Assembly (NCBI RefSeq): GCF_048007105.1
Contig: NZ_CP180352.1
Coordinates: forward strand, 2,356,001-2,420,000
Source of the DNA: Minwuia sp048007105
GTDB lineage: Bacteria > Pseudomonadota > Alphaproteobacteria > Minwuiales > Minwuiaceae
Reading direction: 5' to 3'
Length of the DNA: 64,000 nucleotides
A program made the translations under genes and the position numbers. The notes beneath the pieces were generated by a model. It searched no databases. It worked only from the letters and a program-made list of their open reading frames with translations, and was not told where the DNA came from. Shown here in pieces: positions 43,716 to 53,058 of this stretch (positions are counted from its first letter, which is position 1; every line of letters begins with the position of its first letter).

Positions 43716-46700
43716 ATGCATCTTCTCCAGGCGCAGCCCGGGGCGATCGACGACGGCGAAGAGGCCGTCGATCTGGCCCAGGATCCGGCGGATGTGGTGG
43801 TACTGACCGCCGCGGACACCGAGATCGCAAGCCTGGCCGCGGCACGGGCCGAGCTCGGGGCGGACGCACCGTCGCTCCGGCTGGCCAACCTGACCTTCCT
43901 GAAACATCCGATGTCGGTGGACCTGTTTGCCGAGCGGACTGTCGCCGGGTCGAGACTGGTCGTGGGCCGGTTCCTCGGCGGTATCGGCTACTGGTCGTAC
44001 TGCATCGAGGAGATCGCGCGGACCTGTCGCGAACACGGCGTCACCTTCCTGGCGCTGCCGGGCGACGACAAGCCGGATCCGGAGCTGCTTTCCGTGTCAG
44101 TCGGCGATCCGGACATGGCCGATCTGCTCTGGCGCTATCTGCGTGAAGGCGGGCCGGCCAACGCCAGACATTTCCTGTCAGGTTGTGGGTCGTTGCTCAA
44201 CGGTATCGAGTTACCCCCTTCGCCGAAGCCCTTGTTTCGTGCGGGTCTTTACTGGCCGGGGCGTGAAAATCCCTCGATCAAGGAAATAATTCCTGGCGCT
44301 CGCGGCGCTGCCGTGGCCGTCGTGTTCTACCGTGCGTTGTTGCAGGGCGGCGCCACGGCGCCAGTGGATTCTTTGCTCCGCGCGCTGCAGCGGAAGGGCC
44401 TCCAGCCGCTGCCCGTCTTCGTCTCCAGTCTGAAGGACGGCGTGTCGTCGGAGGTGCTGGGCGAGCTGCTGGCCGCGGCGGATGTCGATGCAGTGATCAA
44501 CCTCACAGCTTTCGCGGTTGGCCGCCCGGGCGAGGCGGACGGCACGGCGGCGCCGGTCGCGACGGTTCTCGAAAGCCGCGGTACGCCTGTGTTTCAGGCC
44601 GTTGTGGCCTCCAGCGGGGAAGCGGCCTGGCAGGACTCCGCGCAAGGTCTCGGCCCGCGCGATATCGCCATGTATGCGGCCCTGCCAGAGGTCGATGGCC
44701 GGGTGCTGACGCGGGCCATCGCCTTCAAGGCCGAGGCCCGTTACGACCCCGCGGTCCAGTGCGGCATCGTCGTCCCCCAGCCTGTGGATAACCGTGTGGA
44801 CTTCGTCGCCGCCCAGGCGGCCGCCTGGGTGCGTCTGCGGCGGAAATCCGCACCCGACCGGCGAGTAGCTCTTGTCCTGGCAAACTATCCCAACCGCGAC
44901 GGGCGGCTGGCCAACGGCGTCGGTTTGGACACGCCTGCGAGCACGGTTGCAGCGCTGCGAGCCCTTTCCGTTGCCGGCTACCACATCGAAAACATGCCGG
45001 CCGATGCGAAGGTGCTGATGGACGCCATCATGGCCGGCCCGACCAACTGGTTCACCGACCGCGCCGAACGCCGTGGCGGTGTCGTCCTGCCGGTGGCGTC
45101 GTACCGGCGTTTTCTGGAAGCCTTGCCGCCGCAGACAGCGGAATCCATCGACCAACGCTGGGGCGCAGCCGAGGACGATCCCTTCTTCGATGTGGACCGC
45201 GGCGGCTTCGTCCTGTCCGTGCTCGAATTCGGCAACATCGTCGTCGCGGTGCAGCCGGCGCGAGGCTACCAGATCGATCCGAAGGAGAGCTATCACAGCC
45301 CGGACCTGCCGCCGCCCCACAACCACCTGGCTTTCCACGCCTGGCTGCGGCATGCGTTCGACGCCGACGCCATCGTCCACATGGGCAAGCACGGCAATCT
45401 GGAATGGCTGCCCGGCAAGGCGCTGGCGCTGTCGGAAGCCTGCTTCCCCGAGGCTGCGCTGGGGCCGTTGCCGAACCTCTATCCCTTCATCGTCAACGAT
45501 CCGGGCGAGGGGACCCAGGCCAAGCGCCGGACCTCCGCCGTGATCGTCGATCACCTGACGCCGCCCATGACCCGCGCCGAGACCTATGGCGCGCTGAAGG
45601 ACCTCGAGGCGCTGGTCGACGAGTACTACGACGCGGCAGGGCTGGACCGGCGGCGTCTGGAGTATCTGCGGAAGGAAATCCTGTCGCTGATCCGATCCGA
45701 GCGGCTGGACGCGGACGCCGGGATCGCGCCGGACGAGGCGCCGGACAGCGCCTTCACCAAGCTGGACAACTATCTCTGCGAATTGAAGGAAGCGCAGATC
45801 CGGGACGGTCTGCATGTCTTCGGGGCATCGCCGGAAGGGCCGCAGCGGCGCGACCTGTTGGCGGCGCTGGCGCGGGTGCCGGGCCGGGGGCGGGCGTCGC
45901 TGCAGCGGGCCATCGCGGACGATCTGGACCTCGGCTTCGACCCGCTGGACTGCGAACTCGGCGCGCCCTGGGGCGGTCCGAGGCCGGATGCGCTCGTGGC
46001 GGTCTCGGACGATCCATGGCGGACGAATGGCGACACAGTGGAGCGGATCGAGTTGCTGGCGGCCGAACTGGTCGAGGCCGCATCACCCCCACCCCAACCC
46101 TACCCCCTCAAGGGGGAGGGAGAAGATGCGCGATTCCCAAACCTCCCCCCTGGAGGGGGAGGTCGGCACGCAGTGCCGGGTGGGGGTGGAACTCAGGCGG
46201 TTCTCGAACAAATTGCTACCGACATCGCCCCCGCCCTCGACGCCTGTGGTGACGCCGAGATGACCGCGCTGCTGGCCGGGCTGGACGGCCGCTTCATCCG
46301 GCCGGGACCGTCCGGCGCGCCGACGCGGGGCCGGCTCGACGTGCTGCCGACGGGCCGGAACTTCTTTTCCATCGACAGCCGCGCCATGCCGACCGAGGCC
46401 GCCTGGACGCTGGGCTGGATGTCGGCAAGCCGCCTGATCGACCGGCACATGCAGACCGAGGGCGACTGGCTCAGGACAGCGGCGCTGACGGTCTGGGGCA
46501 CGTCGAACATGCGCACCGGCGGCGACGACATCGCCCAGGCCATGGCGCTGCTTGGCGTCCGCCCGGTCTGGGAGCCGGCCTCGCGGCGCGTCACGGGTTT
46601 CGAGATCATCCCGGCGACGGCGCTGGGGCGGCCGCGGGTGGACGTCACGCTCAGGATCTCCGGCTTTTTCCGCGATGCCTTCCCGACCCAGATCGACCTG

Positions 46701-47543
46701 TTCGATTCCGCCGTGCGGGCGGTGATGGCGCTGGACGAGAGCGAGCACGACAATCCGCTGGCCGCCGCCTTCCGACGGGATGCGGCGGCGCTGGTGGCGG
46801 ACGGCGTGCCGGAAGCAGAGGCGGAGCTGCGCGCCGGTCACCGCATCTTCGGCTCGAAACCCGGCGCCTACGGGGCCGGGCTGCAGGCGATGATCGACGA
46901 GCGTCTCTGGGACGATGCCGGCGATCTGGCCGACAGCTTCCTGAACTGGGGCGGCTACGCCTATGGCGCCAGGGCTGCGGGCACGCGGGCGCGCGCGGAT
47001 CTGGAGACGCGGCTCGGCGCAGTCGAGGCGGTGATCCAGAATCAGGACAACCGCGAGCACGATCTGCTGGACTCCGACGACTACTACCAGTTCGAGGGCG
47101 GTCTGACGGCGGCGGTAGCCCGGCTCCGCGGCCGTGCGCCGGTCAACTGGCACAATGATCATTCCCGCCCCGAGCGGCCGGTGATCCGCTCCCTGTCGGA
47201 AGAGATCGGCCGCGTGGTCCGCTCCCGCGCCGCGAACCCGAAATGGATCGCCGGCGTGATGCGGCACGGCTACAAGGGCGCCTTCGAGATGGCTGCGACG
47301 GTGGACTATCTCTTCGCCTTCGCGGCGACGACGACCGCGGTACAGAGCCATCACTTCGATTTGCTCCACGACGCCTATCTGGGCGATACGGAAGTCAGGG
47401 ACTTCATCGCCGAACACAATCCGGCGGCGCTGGCGGAGATGGCCGACCGCTTCGACGAGGCGATCGAACGCGGGCTCTGGCAGCCCCGGGCCAACGACAC
47501 CCGGGACCGGCTGGCGGCAATCAGACAGGGAGGCGGCACATGA
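43716..47543 (+). CDS. cobN: cobaltochelatase subunit CobN
   Basis: This 1,275-residue protein is the large subunit of the aerobic cobaltochelatase (CobNST), which inserts Co2+ into hydrogenobyrinic acid a,c-diamide. It starts MHLLQAQPGAI and contains the family core HMGKHGNLEWLPGKALALSE (about residue 555), NDPGEGTQAKRR and later RNFFSIDSRAMP and DGRFIRPGPSGAPTRG. CobS and CobT genes are not in the window. About 40 residues near 790-830 (rich in Pro, then Gly, around PPPQPYPLKGEGE) are absent from normal CobN; the DNA there is an in-frame palindromic repeat. The ATG start and the ATGA overlap with cobO are clear. Confidence 0.96.
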   Translation: MHLLQAQPGAIDDGEEAVDLAQDPADVVVLTAADTEIASLAAARAELGADAPSLRLANLTFLKHPMSVDLFAERTVAGSRLVVGRFLGGIGYWSYCIEEIARTCREHGVTFLALPGDDKPDPELLSVSVGDPDMADLLWRYLREGGPANARHFLSGCGSLLNGIELPPSPKPLFRAGLYWPGRENPSIKEIIPGARGAAVAVVFYRALLQGGATAPVDSLLRALQRKGLQPLPVFVSSLKDGVSSEVLGELLAAADVDAVINLTAFAVGRPGEADGTAAPVATVLESRGTPVFQAVVASSGEAAWQDSAQGLGPRDIAMYAALPEVDGRVLTRAIAFKAEARYDPAVQCGIVVPQPVDNRVDFVAAQAAAWVRLRRKSAPDRRVALVLANYPNRDGRLANGVGLDTPASTVAALRALSVAGYHIENMPADAKVLMDAIMAGPTNWFTDRAERRGGVVLPVASYRRFLEALPPQTAESIDQRWGAAEDDPFFDVDRGGFVLSVLEFGNIVVAVQPARGYQIDPKESYHSPDLPPPHNHLAFHAWLRHAFDADAIVHMGKHGNLEWLPGKALALSEACFPEAALGPLPNLYPFIVNDPGEGTQAKRRTSAVIVDHLTPPMTRAETYGALKDLEALVDEYYDAAGLDRRRLEYLRKEILSLIRSERLDADAGIAPDEAPDSAFTKLDNYLCELKEAQIRDGLHVFGASPEGPQRRDLLAALARVPGRGRASLQRAIADDLDLGFDPLDCELGAPWGGPRPDALVAVSDDPWRTNGDTVERIELLAAELVEAASPPPQPYPLKGEGEDARFPNLPPGGGGRHAVPGGGGTQAVLEQIATDIAPALDACGDAEMTALLAGLDGRFIRPGPSGAPTRGRLDVLPTGRNFFSIDSRAMPTEAAWTLGWMSASRLIDRHMQTEGDWLRTAALTVWGTSNMRTGGDDIAQAMALLGVRPVWEPASRRVTGFEIIPATALGRPRVDVTLRISGFFRDAFPTQIDLFDSAVRAVMALDESEHDNPLAAAFRRDAAALVADGVPEAEAELRAGHRIFGSKPGAYGAGLQAMIDERLWDDAGDLADSFLNWGGYAYGARAAGTRARADLETRLGAVEAVIQNQDNREHDLLDSDDYYQFEGGLTAAVARLRGRAPVNWHNDHSRPERPVIRSLSEEIGRVVRSRAANPKWIAGVMRHGYKGAFEMAATVDYLFAFAATTTAVQSHHFDLLHDAYLGDTEVRDFIAEHNPAALAEMADRFDEAIERGLWQPRANDTRDRLAAIRQGGGT
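46083..46196 (+). repeat. palindromic repeat element inserted in frame within cobN
   Basis: Two modules are seen: ACCCCCACC...CCCTCAAGGGGGAGGG and CCTCCCCCCTGGAGGGGGAGG followed by TCGGCACGCAGTGCCGGGTGGGGGT. Both also occur, inverted in order, at 48180-48306. The element keeps the cobN reading frame open and adds about 38 low-complexity residues. Confidence 0.8.
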
Positions 47544-48158
47544 GCGAAGACCAGGACGTCAATCAGCGCCACAACGAGAAGATGGCAAAGAAGAAGGCCG
47601 CGCGCGACAAGATCATGGCCGCCAAGACCGGGGAGAAGGGCCTGATCGTGGTCCATACCGGCAAGGGCAAGGGCAAGTCGACGGCCGCGTTCGGCATGAT
47701 CTTCCGCTGCATTGCCCATGGCATGCCCTGCGCGGTCGTGCAGTTCATAAAGGGCGGCATGGACACCGGCGAACGGCGGCTGATCGAGGAGCGGTTCTCC
47801 GACCTCTGCACCTTCGACACGATGGGCGAAGGCTTCACCTGGGAGACGCAGGACCGGGAGCGCGACATCGCCAATGCCCGCGCCGCGTGGGACCTCGCGA
47901 AGCAGCGCATTCTCGACCCCGAGGTGAAGATGGTGCTGCTGGACGAACTCAACATCGCGCTGCGCTACGACTACATCCCGGTCGAGGAGATCGTGGCCTT
48001 CCTGCGTGACGAGAAGCCGGAGATGACCCACGTCGTCATCACCGGCCAGCAACGCCAAGGACGAGCTGCTGGAGATCGCCGATCTGGCCACCGAGATGAC
48101 CCAGCTTGCCCATCCCTTCCGCGCCGGCATCAAGGCGCAGCAGGGCGTGGAGTTCTAG
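47540..48158 (+). CDS. cobO: cob(I)yrinic acid a,c-diamide adenosyltransferase (CobO), frameshifted
   Basis: CobO/BtuR attaches the 5'-deoxyadenosyl group to cobalt using ATP. The P-loop HTGKGKGKSTAAFGM (about residue 38), QFIKGGMDTGE and VLLDELNIALRYDY are present. The frame breaks near 48047: removing one a from GGCCAGCAACGCC gives VVITGRNAKDELLEIADLAT and a normal ending AHPFRAGIKAQQGVEF, with a stop at 48158, for 205 residues, the usual size. As sequenced, the tail is unrelated. The ATG overlaps the cobN stop by 4 bases, so the two are translationally coupled. Confidence 0.9.
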
Positions 48159-48179
48159 GGCAGGTCAGAATCGAATTGG

Positions 48180-48306
48180 CCCTCCCCCTCCAAGGGGGAG
48201 GGTTGGGTGGGGGTGGGAGTAGCTCAGGCGTTCGCCATTCTTCCATTCACGCAGCCGACCCCCACCCGTCGCTGCGCGCCGGCCTCCCCCTGCCAGGGGG
48301 AGGCTC
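48180..48306. repeat. palindromic repeat element, second copy
   Basis: This copy has CCCTCCCCCTCCAAGGGGGAGGG followed by TTGGGTGGGGGT, a spacer and then ACCCCCACCCGTCGCTGCGCGCCGGCCTCCCCCTGCCAGGGGGAGG. The second half is the reverse complement of the distal module in cobN. It lies between cobO and the convergent amidohydrolase gene. Confidence 0.8.
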
Positions 48307-48336
48307 TGGATCGGCGACGTCGTTGCCAGATTTGTC

Positions 48337-50061
48337 CTACGCCGGCCCTGCCTGTGCGCCGCGGACGAGGCGGCCCGGCGTGGCGCCGGTGGTCTCGGAA
48401 TTGCTCGCCACCTCGACGCCCGAGACGAAGGTGTGGTCGATGCCGCTGACCCGCTGCAGGAAGCGGTTGCCGCCGGCGGGCAGGTCGCCCGCGATCTCCG
48501 GCGCGTGCAGGGTCAGGCGGTCGAAATCGATGACGTTGATATCGGCCTTGTAGCCCGGCGCGATGATGCCGCGGTCCATGAAGCCGACGGCTTCGGCGGT
48601 GGCCCGCGCCTGCTTCGCCACCAGGGTTTCCAGCGGGATACGGTCGCGCGGGCGGTCGCGGCCCCACCACTGCATCAGCGTGGTCGGGAAGCTGACGTCG
48701 CAGATCGTGCCGACATGCGCGCCGCCGTCGGACAGGCCCGGCACCGCCCAGGGGTGCAGCAGCTGCTTGCGGACGGAATCGAGATTGCCGTCGGCGAAGT
48801 TCAGGATCGGGATGTAGAGCAGGCCGCAGCCATCCCGCTGCATCAGCAGGTCGTAGGCCAGCTCTGGCGCGCTGACACCCTGCGCCTTTGCGCGCTCGGC
48901 CAGGTTGTCCCGCGGGTTCGGCTCGTAGACCGGCGGATCGCCCAGATCGAACATCAGGTGGAAGCGGTCGACCATGCGGCCGGCGAGTATGTGGCTGTCC
49001 TTGTCGACGGTCGCCTCGCTCAGGATGCGCTCGCGCACGTCCGGCTTCCGCATCTCGGCGACCATCTGCGTGAAGGGCAGCTTCTTGAGCGCCTTGTAGG
49101 TCTCGCAATGCATGAAGGGGCTGACCGTGCCGCGCAGGCTCAGGATAACGCCGACCGGCCGGGAGCCGACCTGCGCGCGCATGGTGACGCCGGCATCGCT
49201 CGCCTGCTTGATCGCGTCCAGCAGCATCCACCAGTTGTCCGGCTTGGCCTTGGCCTGGGCCACCGAGATCGAGACCGGCCGGCCCGAACGCTCGCCCATG
49301 GCGCGGGCCAGCGCGAATTCCTCGTCGAATTCCAGGAAATCGCTGACCAGCTGGATCACGCCCTTCTTCGCCTGTCCCAAGGCGCCGGCGATGCCCAGCA
49401 TCTCGTCCAGTTCCGCCTGCAGGGTCGGCGTTGGCTCGCCCAGCGAGGAACGGTGGTTCAGCGTCCGCGAGGTGGTGAAGCCGATGGCCCCGGCCTCGAC
49501 CGCGCGGCGCGCGATCTCGGCCATGGCGGCGATGTCGTCCGGCGTCGCCGGTTCGCGCCGCGCACCGCGCTCGCCCATCACGTTCACGCGGACGGCGGCG
49601 TGGGGCAGCTGCGCTCCGACATCGATGTCGAAGGCCCGCGCGCCCAGATAGTCGAGATACTCCTCGAAGCTCTCCCAGGCCCAGGGCAGGCCTTCGTGCA
49701 GCGCGGTGCCGGGAATGTCCTCGACGCCTTCCATCAACTGCACCAGGCGATCCCGGTCGCCGGGCTTCACCGGCGCGAAGCCGACGCCGCAATTGCCCAT
49801 GACCACGGTGGTGACGCCGTGCCAGCTCGACGGGGCGAGTTGCTCGTCCCAGGTCGCCTGACCGTCATAATGCGTGTGGATGTCGACGAAGCCGGGCTGC
49901 ACCAGCCGCCCGTCCGCCTCGATCTCGCGGTGACCGTGGCCGGAGACCTTGCCGACCTCGGTGACGACGCCGTCCTTCACCGCAACGTCGGCGGTGCGGC
50001 GCCCGGCGCCGGTGCCGTCGATCAGCGTGCCGCCGCGGATGACCAGATCATGTTCGCTCAT
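48337..50061 (-). CDS. D-aminoacylase-like amidohydrolase, second copy
   Basis: This 574-residue metal hydrolase shares the layout of the enzyme at 22805: GFVDIHTHYDGQATWD (metal H-x-H at about residue 65), WHGVTTVVMGNCGVG, GAIGFTTSRTLNHRSS and LSDGGAHVGTICD. They are paralogs with different gene surroundings; this one is monocistronic on the minus strand. The likely reaction is hydrolysis of an N-acyl-D-amino acid or a related amide. Start MSEHDLVIRGG at 50061 follows GGGAGGAGC. Confidence 0.88.
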   Translation of the reverse strand: MSEHDLVIRGGTLIDGTGAGRRTADVAVKDGVVTEVGKVSGHGHREIEADGRLVQPGFVDIHTHYDGQATWDEQLAPSSWHGVTTVVMGNCGVGFAPVKPGDRDRLVQLMEGVEDIPGTALHEGLPWAWESFEEYLDYLGARAFDIDVGAQLPHAAVRVNVMGERGARREPATPDDIAAMAEIARRAVEAGAIGFTTSRTLNHRSSLGEPTPTLQAELDEMLGIAGALGQAKKGVIQLVSDFLEFDEEFALARAMGERSGRPVSISVAQAKAKPDNWWMLLDAIKQASDAGVTMRAQVGSRPVGVILSLRGTVSPFMHCETYKALKKLPFTQMVAEMRKPDVRERILSEATVDKDSHILAGRMVDRFHLMFDLGDPPVYEPNPRDNLAERAKAQGVSAPELAYDLLMQRDGCGLLYIPILNFADGNLDSVRKQLLHPWAVPGLSDGGAHVGTICDVSFPTTLMQWWGRDRPRDRIPLETLVAKQARATAEAVGFMDRGIIAPGYKADINVIDFDRLTLHAPEIAGDLPAGGNRFLQRVSGIDHTFVSGVEVASNSETTGATPGRLVRGAQAGPA

Positions 50062-50162
50062 GTCGCGCTCCTCCCGTGAAGCGCGCGGATGATGCCCGAA
50101 TTCCGAAGCGGTCACAAATGCACAGCCTTCCGCCCGGCCATGCAGGCGGGCATGATTCCGGA

Positions 50163-50825
50163 ATGCGCGAATCCGAACTCTACGCCCCGGTGAAGGCCTA
50201 TCTCGAGGCGCAGGGCTACGAGGTGAAGGCCGAGATCGGCGATTGCGACGTGATGGCCGTGCGCGGCGAGGAACCGCCTCTGATCGTTGAGCTGAAGACC
50301 ACCTTATCGTTGCAACTGGTCATGCAGGGCGTGCAGCGGCAGACCCTGTTCGACCATGTCTATCTGGCCGTGCCGGTCTCGGGCGAACGGGGCTGGAAGC
50401 TGAAGTACAGGGACATCGTCGCGCTGTGCCGCCGCTTGGGGCTCGGGCTGCTGGCGGTGCGGACGGGCAGGAAGGTCGGTGTCGAGGCGCATCTCGATCC
50501 CGGACCGTATGCGCCGAGGAAACGGAACAGGCGGGCCGGCCGGCTGCTGCGCGAGTTCGAACGCCGCGTCGGCGACCCCAACACCGGCGGCGTCACCGGG
50601 GTGAAGCGCATGACCGCCTACCGCCAGGACGCCATCCGGCTGGCGCTTCATCTGGCCGAGCATGGTCCGACCAAGGCGTCCGACCTGGCGAAGGCCATGG
50701 AGGTCCCGCGCGCCGGCGACATGCTCCGCGCCGACCACTATGGCTGGTTCGAGCGGGTGGAACGCGGGGTGTACCGGCTGACGCCGAATGGGGCGGCTGA
50801 GGTGGTACGCCGGGCGGCGGAGTAG
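50163..50825 (+). CDS. DUF2161 family protein (PD-(D/E)xK nuclease-like)
   Basis: This 220-residue protein has an N-terminal restriction-nuclease-like core: YAPVKAYLEAQGYEVKAEI, then GDCDVMAV and LIVELKTTLSLQLV (D...E-x-K pattern, residues about 25-55). The C-terminal half has a winged-helix-like segment (DAIRLALHLAEHGPTKASDLAKAM). DUF2161 members are alphaproteobacterial proteins annotated as putative phosphodiesterases; the biological role is unknown. It is divergent from the amidohydrolase gene. Confidence 0.82.
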   Translation: MRESELYAPVKAYLEAQGYEVKAEIGDCDVMAVRGEEPPLIVELKTTLSLQLVMQGVQRQTLFDHVYLAVPVSGERGWKLKYRDIVALCRRLGLGLLAVRTGRKVGVEAHLDPGPYAPRKRNRRAGRLLREFERRVGDPNTGGVTGVKRMTAYRQDAIRLALHLAEHGPTKASDLAKAMEVPRAGDMLRADHYGWFERVERGVYRLTPNGAAEVVRRAAE

Positions 50826-50856
50826 GCCGTCTCGGGACGGCAGTGCCGCCTCTTCA

Positions 50857-50948
50857 GCCGTCATGCCGGACTTGATCCGGCATCCGGTCCGACTGTCGAA
50901 CTTGCGGCAAAGCCGCACCGGACCCCGGCTCAAGGCCGGGGTGACGCA
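50857..50948. repeat. palindromic intergenic repeat
   Basis: Inverted repeats ATGCCGGA-CTTGAT-CCGGCAT and CCCCGGCTCAAGGCCGGGG lie after the DUF2161 gene. This GTCATGCCGGACTTGATCC...GGCCGGGGTGACG pattern is a common dispersed alphaproteobacterial element. Confidence 0.7.
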
Positions 50949-51011
50949 GTCACGGGTGGAACCGCCGGGAAACCGATCCTCGGCGTCAACCCACGGGCAA
51001 CTGGGCTGGGG

Positions 51012-51465
51012 CTAACCCTTCGCCGACGCCTTGATCGCTGCGGCGCAGGCCGGGAAGTAGCCGTCGTCGTTTCCGTTCTCCAGGCAGGGTTCGACACGTG
51101 CCGGCCGCGGCGCTGCAGTAGTCCAGCACGCCGTCGTCGCTATCCCGGACTTCGGCCTGCAGGCGCAGGATGCGGATGCGGTTGAGCGCCACGGCGGCGG
51201 CCCGTTCCCGCGCCGTCTCGTAGGCGGCGACGAGGGTCTCGCGGTCGGCGTCGGGGATGCCGGGCGCGTCGAGCGCCTTGCGGTTCCGGTCCTCGCGCGG
51301 CACCCGGAAGCTCAGCGCGTCGAGGCCGCCCCGCTCGGCGTAGTAGGCCGTACAGGCGCGGAAGGTGCCGTAGCTCTGGCCGACCAGTTCCACATCCTCC
51401 GGCAGCCCGGCTGCCGCGGGCGTGGCGATCAGGCCCGCGAGGGCGACGGCTGTCAGGTGTTTCAT
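51012..51465 (-). CDS. small secreted hypothetical protein, frameshifted
   Basis: This protein of about 150 residues has a signal peptide (MKHLTAVALAGLIATPAAAG) and a small helical domain with four Cys (CTAYYAERGG, LDYCSAAA, EPCLENG, FPACAAAI). The frame breaks near 51105: removing one base from GCCGGC restores AAARVEPCLENGNDDGYFPA and a natural end at 51012. The start at 51465 is chosen because GGAGGAAGG lies 9 bases upstream. No family is recognised. It is divergent from the aminotransferase gene. Confidence 0.55.
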
Positions 51466-51560
51466 CTCGTGCATCCTTCCTCCGCGTCCGGGGCGCTTGA
51501 GCCGGCGGGCCGGCCCGTGCGAGCCTTTCCCAAAATAATGAATCGATGGGCGGAATTCAC

Positions 51561-52778
51561 ATGACATTCGACTTTTCCAGCGTGGCGCGCGCGGGGCTGC
51601 CGGCGCCGGCGCAGCGTTTCGGCGGGCATCCGCCATACAATTTCGTCGGCGGCAACAATGCGGAGGAGATGGTGCCGGTGGATGCGCTACGCGCGGCCGC
51701 CGACCGCGTGCTGGCGCGTGAGGGCGCGAGCCTGGGCATGTACAATCTCCATTCCGGGCCGCAGGGCCATCTGCCATTGCGCGAATGGCTGTCGGGCAAG
51801 CTGAAGCGCTATGCCGGCATGGACTGCCCGGCCGACGACATCATGCTTACCTCCGGTTCGCTGCAGGCGATGGACCTGATCAACGAGGTGCTGCTGGCGC
51901 CCGGCGACACGGTGCTGATCGAGGCCGCGAATTATGGCGGCGTCTTCCCGCGCCTCGCCCGCAGGCAGGCGACGGTGGTGCCGATCGCGGTCGACGGCGA
52001 GGGCATGCGGATGGATGCGCTGGAAGATGCGCTGAAGCGTCTCGCGGCCAACGGCGTCCGGCCGAAATGCATCTACACCATCCCGACGGTGCAGAACCCG
52101 ACGGGCACGATCCTGCCGCTGGACCGGCGTGAGCGGATGATGGAATTGGCCCGCGAATACGACACCGCCGTCTTCGAGGATGAATGCTATGCCGATCTGG
52201 TCTGGTCCGGCGAACGTCCCCCCGCCCTGGCGGCGATGGACCCGGACGGGCGCGTCGTCCATATCGGCACCTTCTCCAAGACCATCGCGCCGGCGCTCCG
52301 CGTCGGCTACATCGCCGCGCCCTGGAGCATGATGAGCCGGATCCTGTCGGTGAAGCACGACGCCGGCTCGGGCGCGCTGGAGCAGATGGTGCTGGCCGAG
52401 TACCTGCCGGACCATTTCGACGCGCATCTGATGGCAATGAACGCGCATCTGGAAGACAAGCTCGACAATCTGATCGCCGCGCTGGACGAGAATTTCGGCA
52501 CCTCGGTGCACTACACCAAGCCGCCGGGCGGCATCTTCCTGTGGGTCCGGATGCCTGACGGCGTCGACACCGACCGGCTGACAGCGGTAGCGGGGCAGGC
52601 AGGTATCGCGGTCAATCCGGGCAGCGAATGGTCGCTGGAAGACGACCGGACGCGCTGGATCCGCATCTGCTTCGCCAATCCGCCGAAGGACGCCATCACC
52701 GAAGGCGTCGCGAAACTGGCCGAGGTCTGCCACGCCGAGTTCGGCGTGCCCGAGGTGAGCGCGAACCGGCGGCTTTAG
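51561..52778 (+). CDS. PLP-dependent aminotransferase, class I/II
   Basis: This 405-residue fold-type I aminotransferase resembles the LysN/2-aminoadipate and MocR-type aminotransferase branch. It has SGSLQAMDLI near 105, TIPTVQNPTGT near 180, EDECYADL near 215 and the PLP Lys in GTFSKTIAPALRVGYI near 250. The substrate is not evident. I prefer ATG at 51561, which has GGCGGA 6 bases upstream, over the in-frame ATG at 51546. It is monocistronic, with repeats downstream. Confidence 0.9.
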   Translation: MTFDFSSVARAGLPAPAQRFGGHPPYNFVGGNNAEEMVPVDALRAAADRVLAREGASLGMYNLHSGPQGHLPLREWLSGKLKRYAGMDCPADDIMLTSGSLQAMDLINEVLLAPGDTVLIEAANYGGVFPRLARRQATVVPIAVDGEGMRMDALEDALKRLAANGVRPKCIYTIPTVQNPTGTILPLDRRERMMELAREYDTAVFEDECYADLVWSGERPPALAAMDPDGRVVHIGTFSKTIAPALRVGYIAAPWSMMSRILSVKHDAGSGALEQMVLAEYLPDHFDAHLMAMNAHLEDKLDNLIAALDENFGTSVHYTKPPGGIFLWVRMPDGVDTDRLTAVAGQAGIAVNPGSEWSLEDDRTRWIRICFANPPKDAITEGVAKLAEVCHAEFGVPEVSANRRL

Positions 52779-52787
52779 CGCCTTTTT

Positions 52788-52982
52788 CTGCCTTCGGACC
52801 TGATCCGAAGGCCTCCGGCGCAGGCGGACGACAAGGTCCTCTGGGCATGCCCGGGGACGGGAAAGGGTAAGCGGCTCCGATTGTCCCCGAACACTGCCGT
52901 CCCCGGGCCTGACCCGGGGACCTGACCTTTCCAACGCCTCGGAGGTGGCGAGCCGAGGCCCCCGGGTCGAGCCCGGGGGCAA
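52788..52982. repeat. cluster of three palindromic repeats
   Basis: Between the convergent aminotransferase and ketosynthase-like genes lie CCTTCGGA-CCTGA-TCCGAAGG, GTCCCCGGGCCTGACCCGGGGAC and GCCCCCGGGTCGAGCCCGGGGGC. These are strong hairpins of dispersed-repeat type; no gene is present. Confidence 0.7.
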
Positions 52983-53001
52983 CAGACAAGCAGCCACAAA
53001 G

Positions 53002-53032
53002 GAAAAGGGCGCCCCGGAAACCGGAGCGCCCT
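53002..53032 (-). terminator. rho-independent terminator after ketosynthase-like gene
   Basis: On the minus strand, GGGCGCTCCGG-TTT-CCGGGGCGCCC is followed by TTTT. It lies 27 bases past the stop at 53059. Confidence 0.8.
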
Positions 53033-53058
53033 CTTTCGTTCGCCGGTGCGGCGGGTGT

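Noticed and set aside
46083..46196. The Pro/Gly-rich segment read as a genuine CobN linker
   Set aside because: The DNA matches the intergenic repeat at 48180-48306 module by module, so it is an inserted element.
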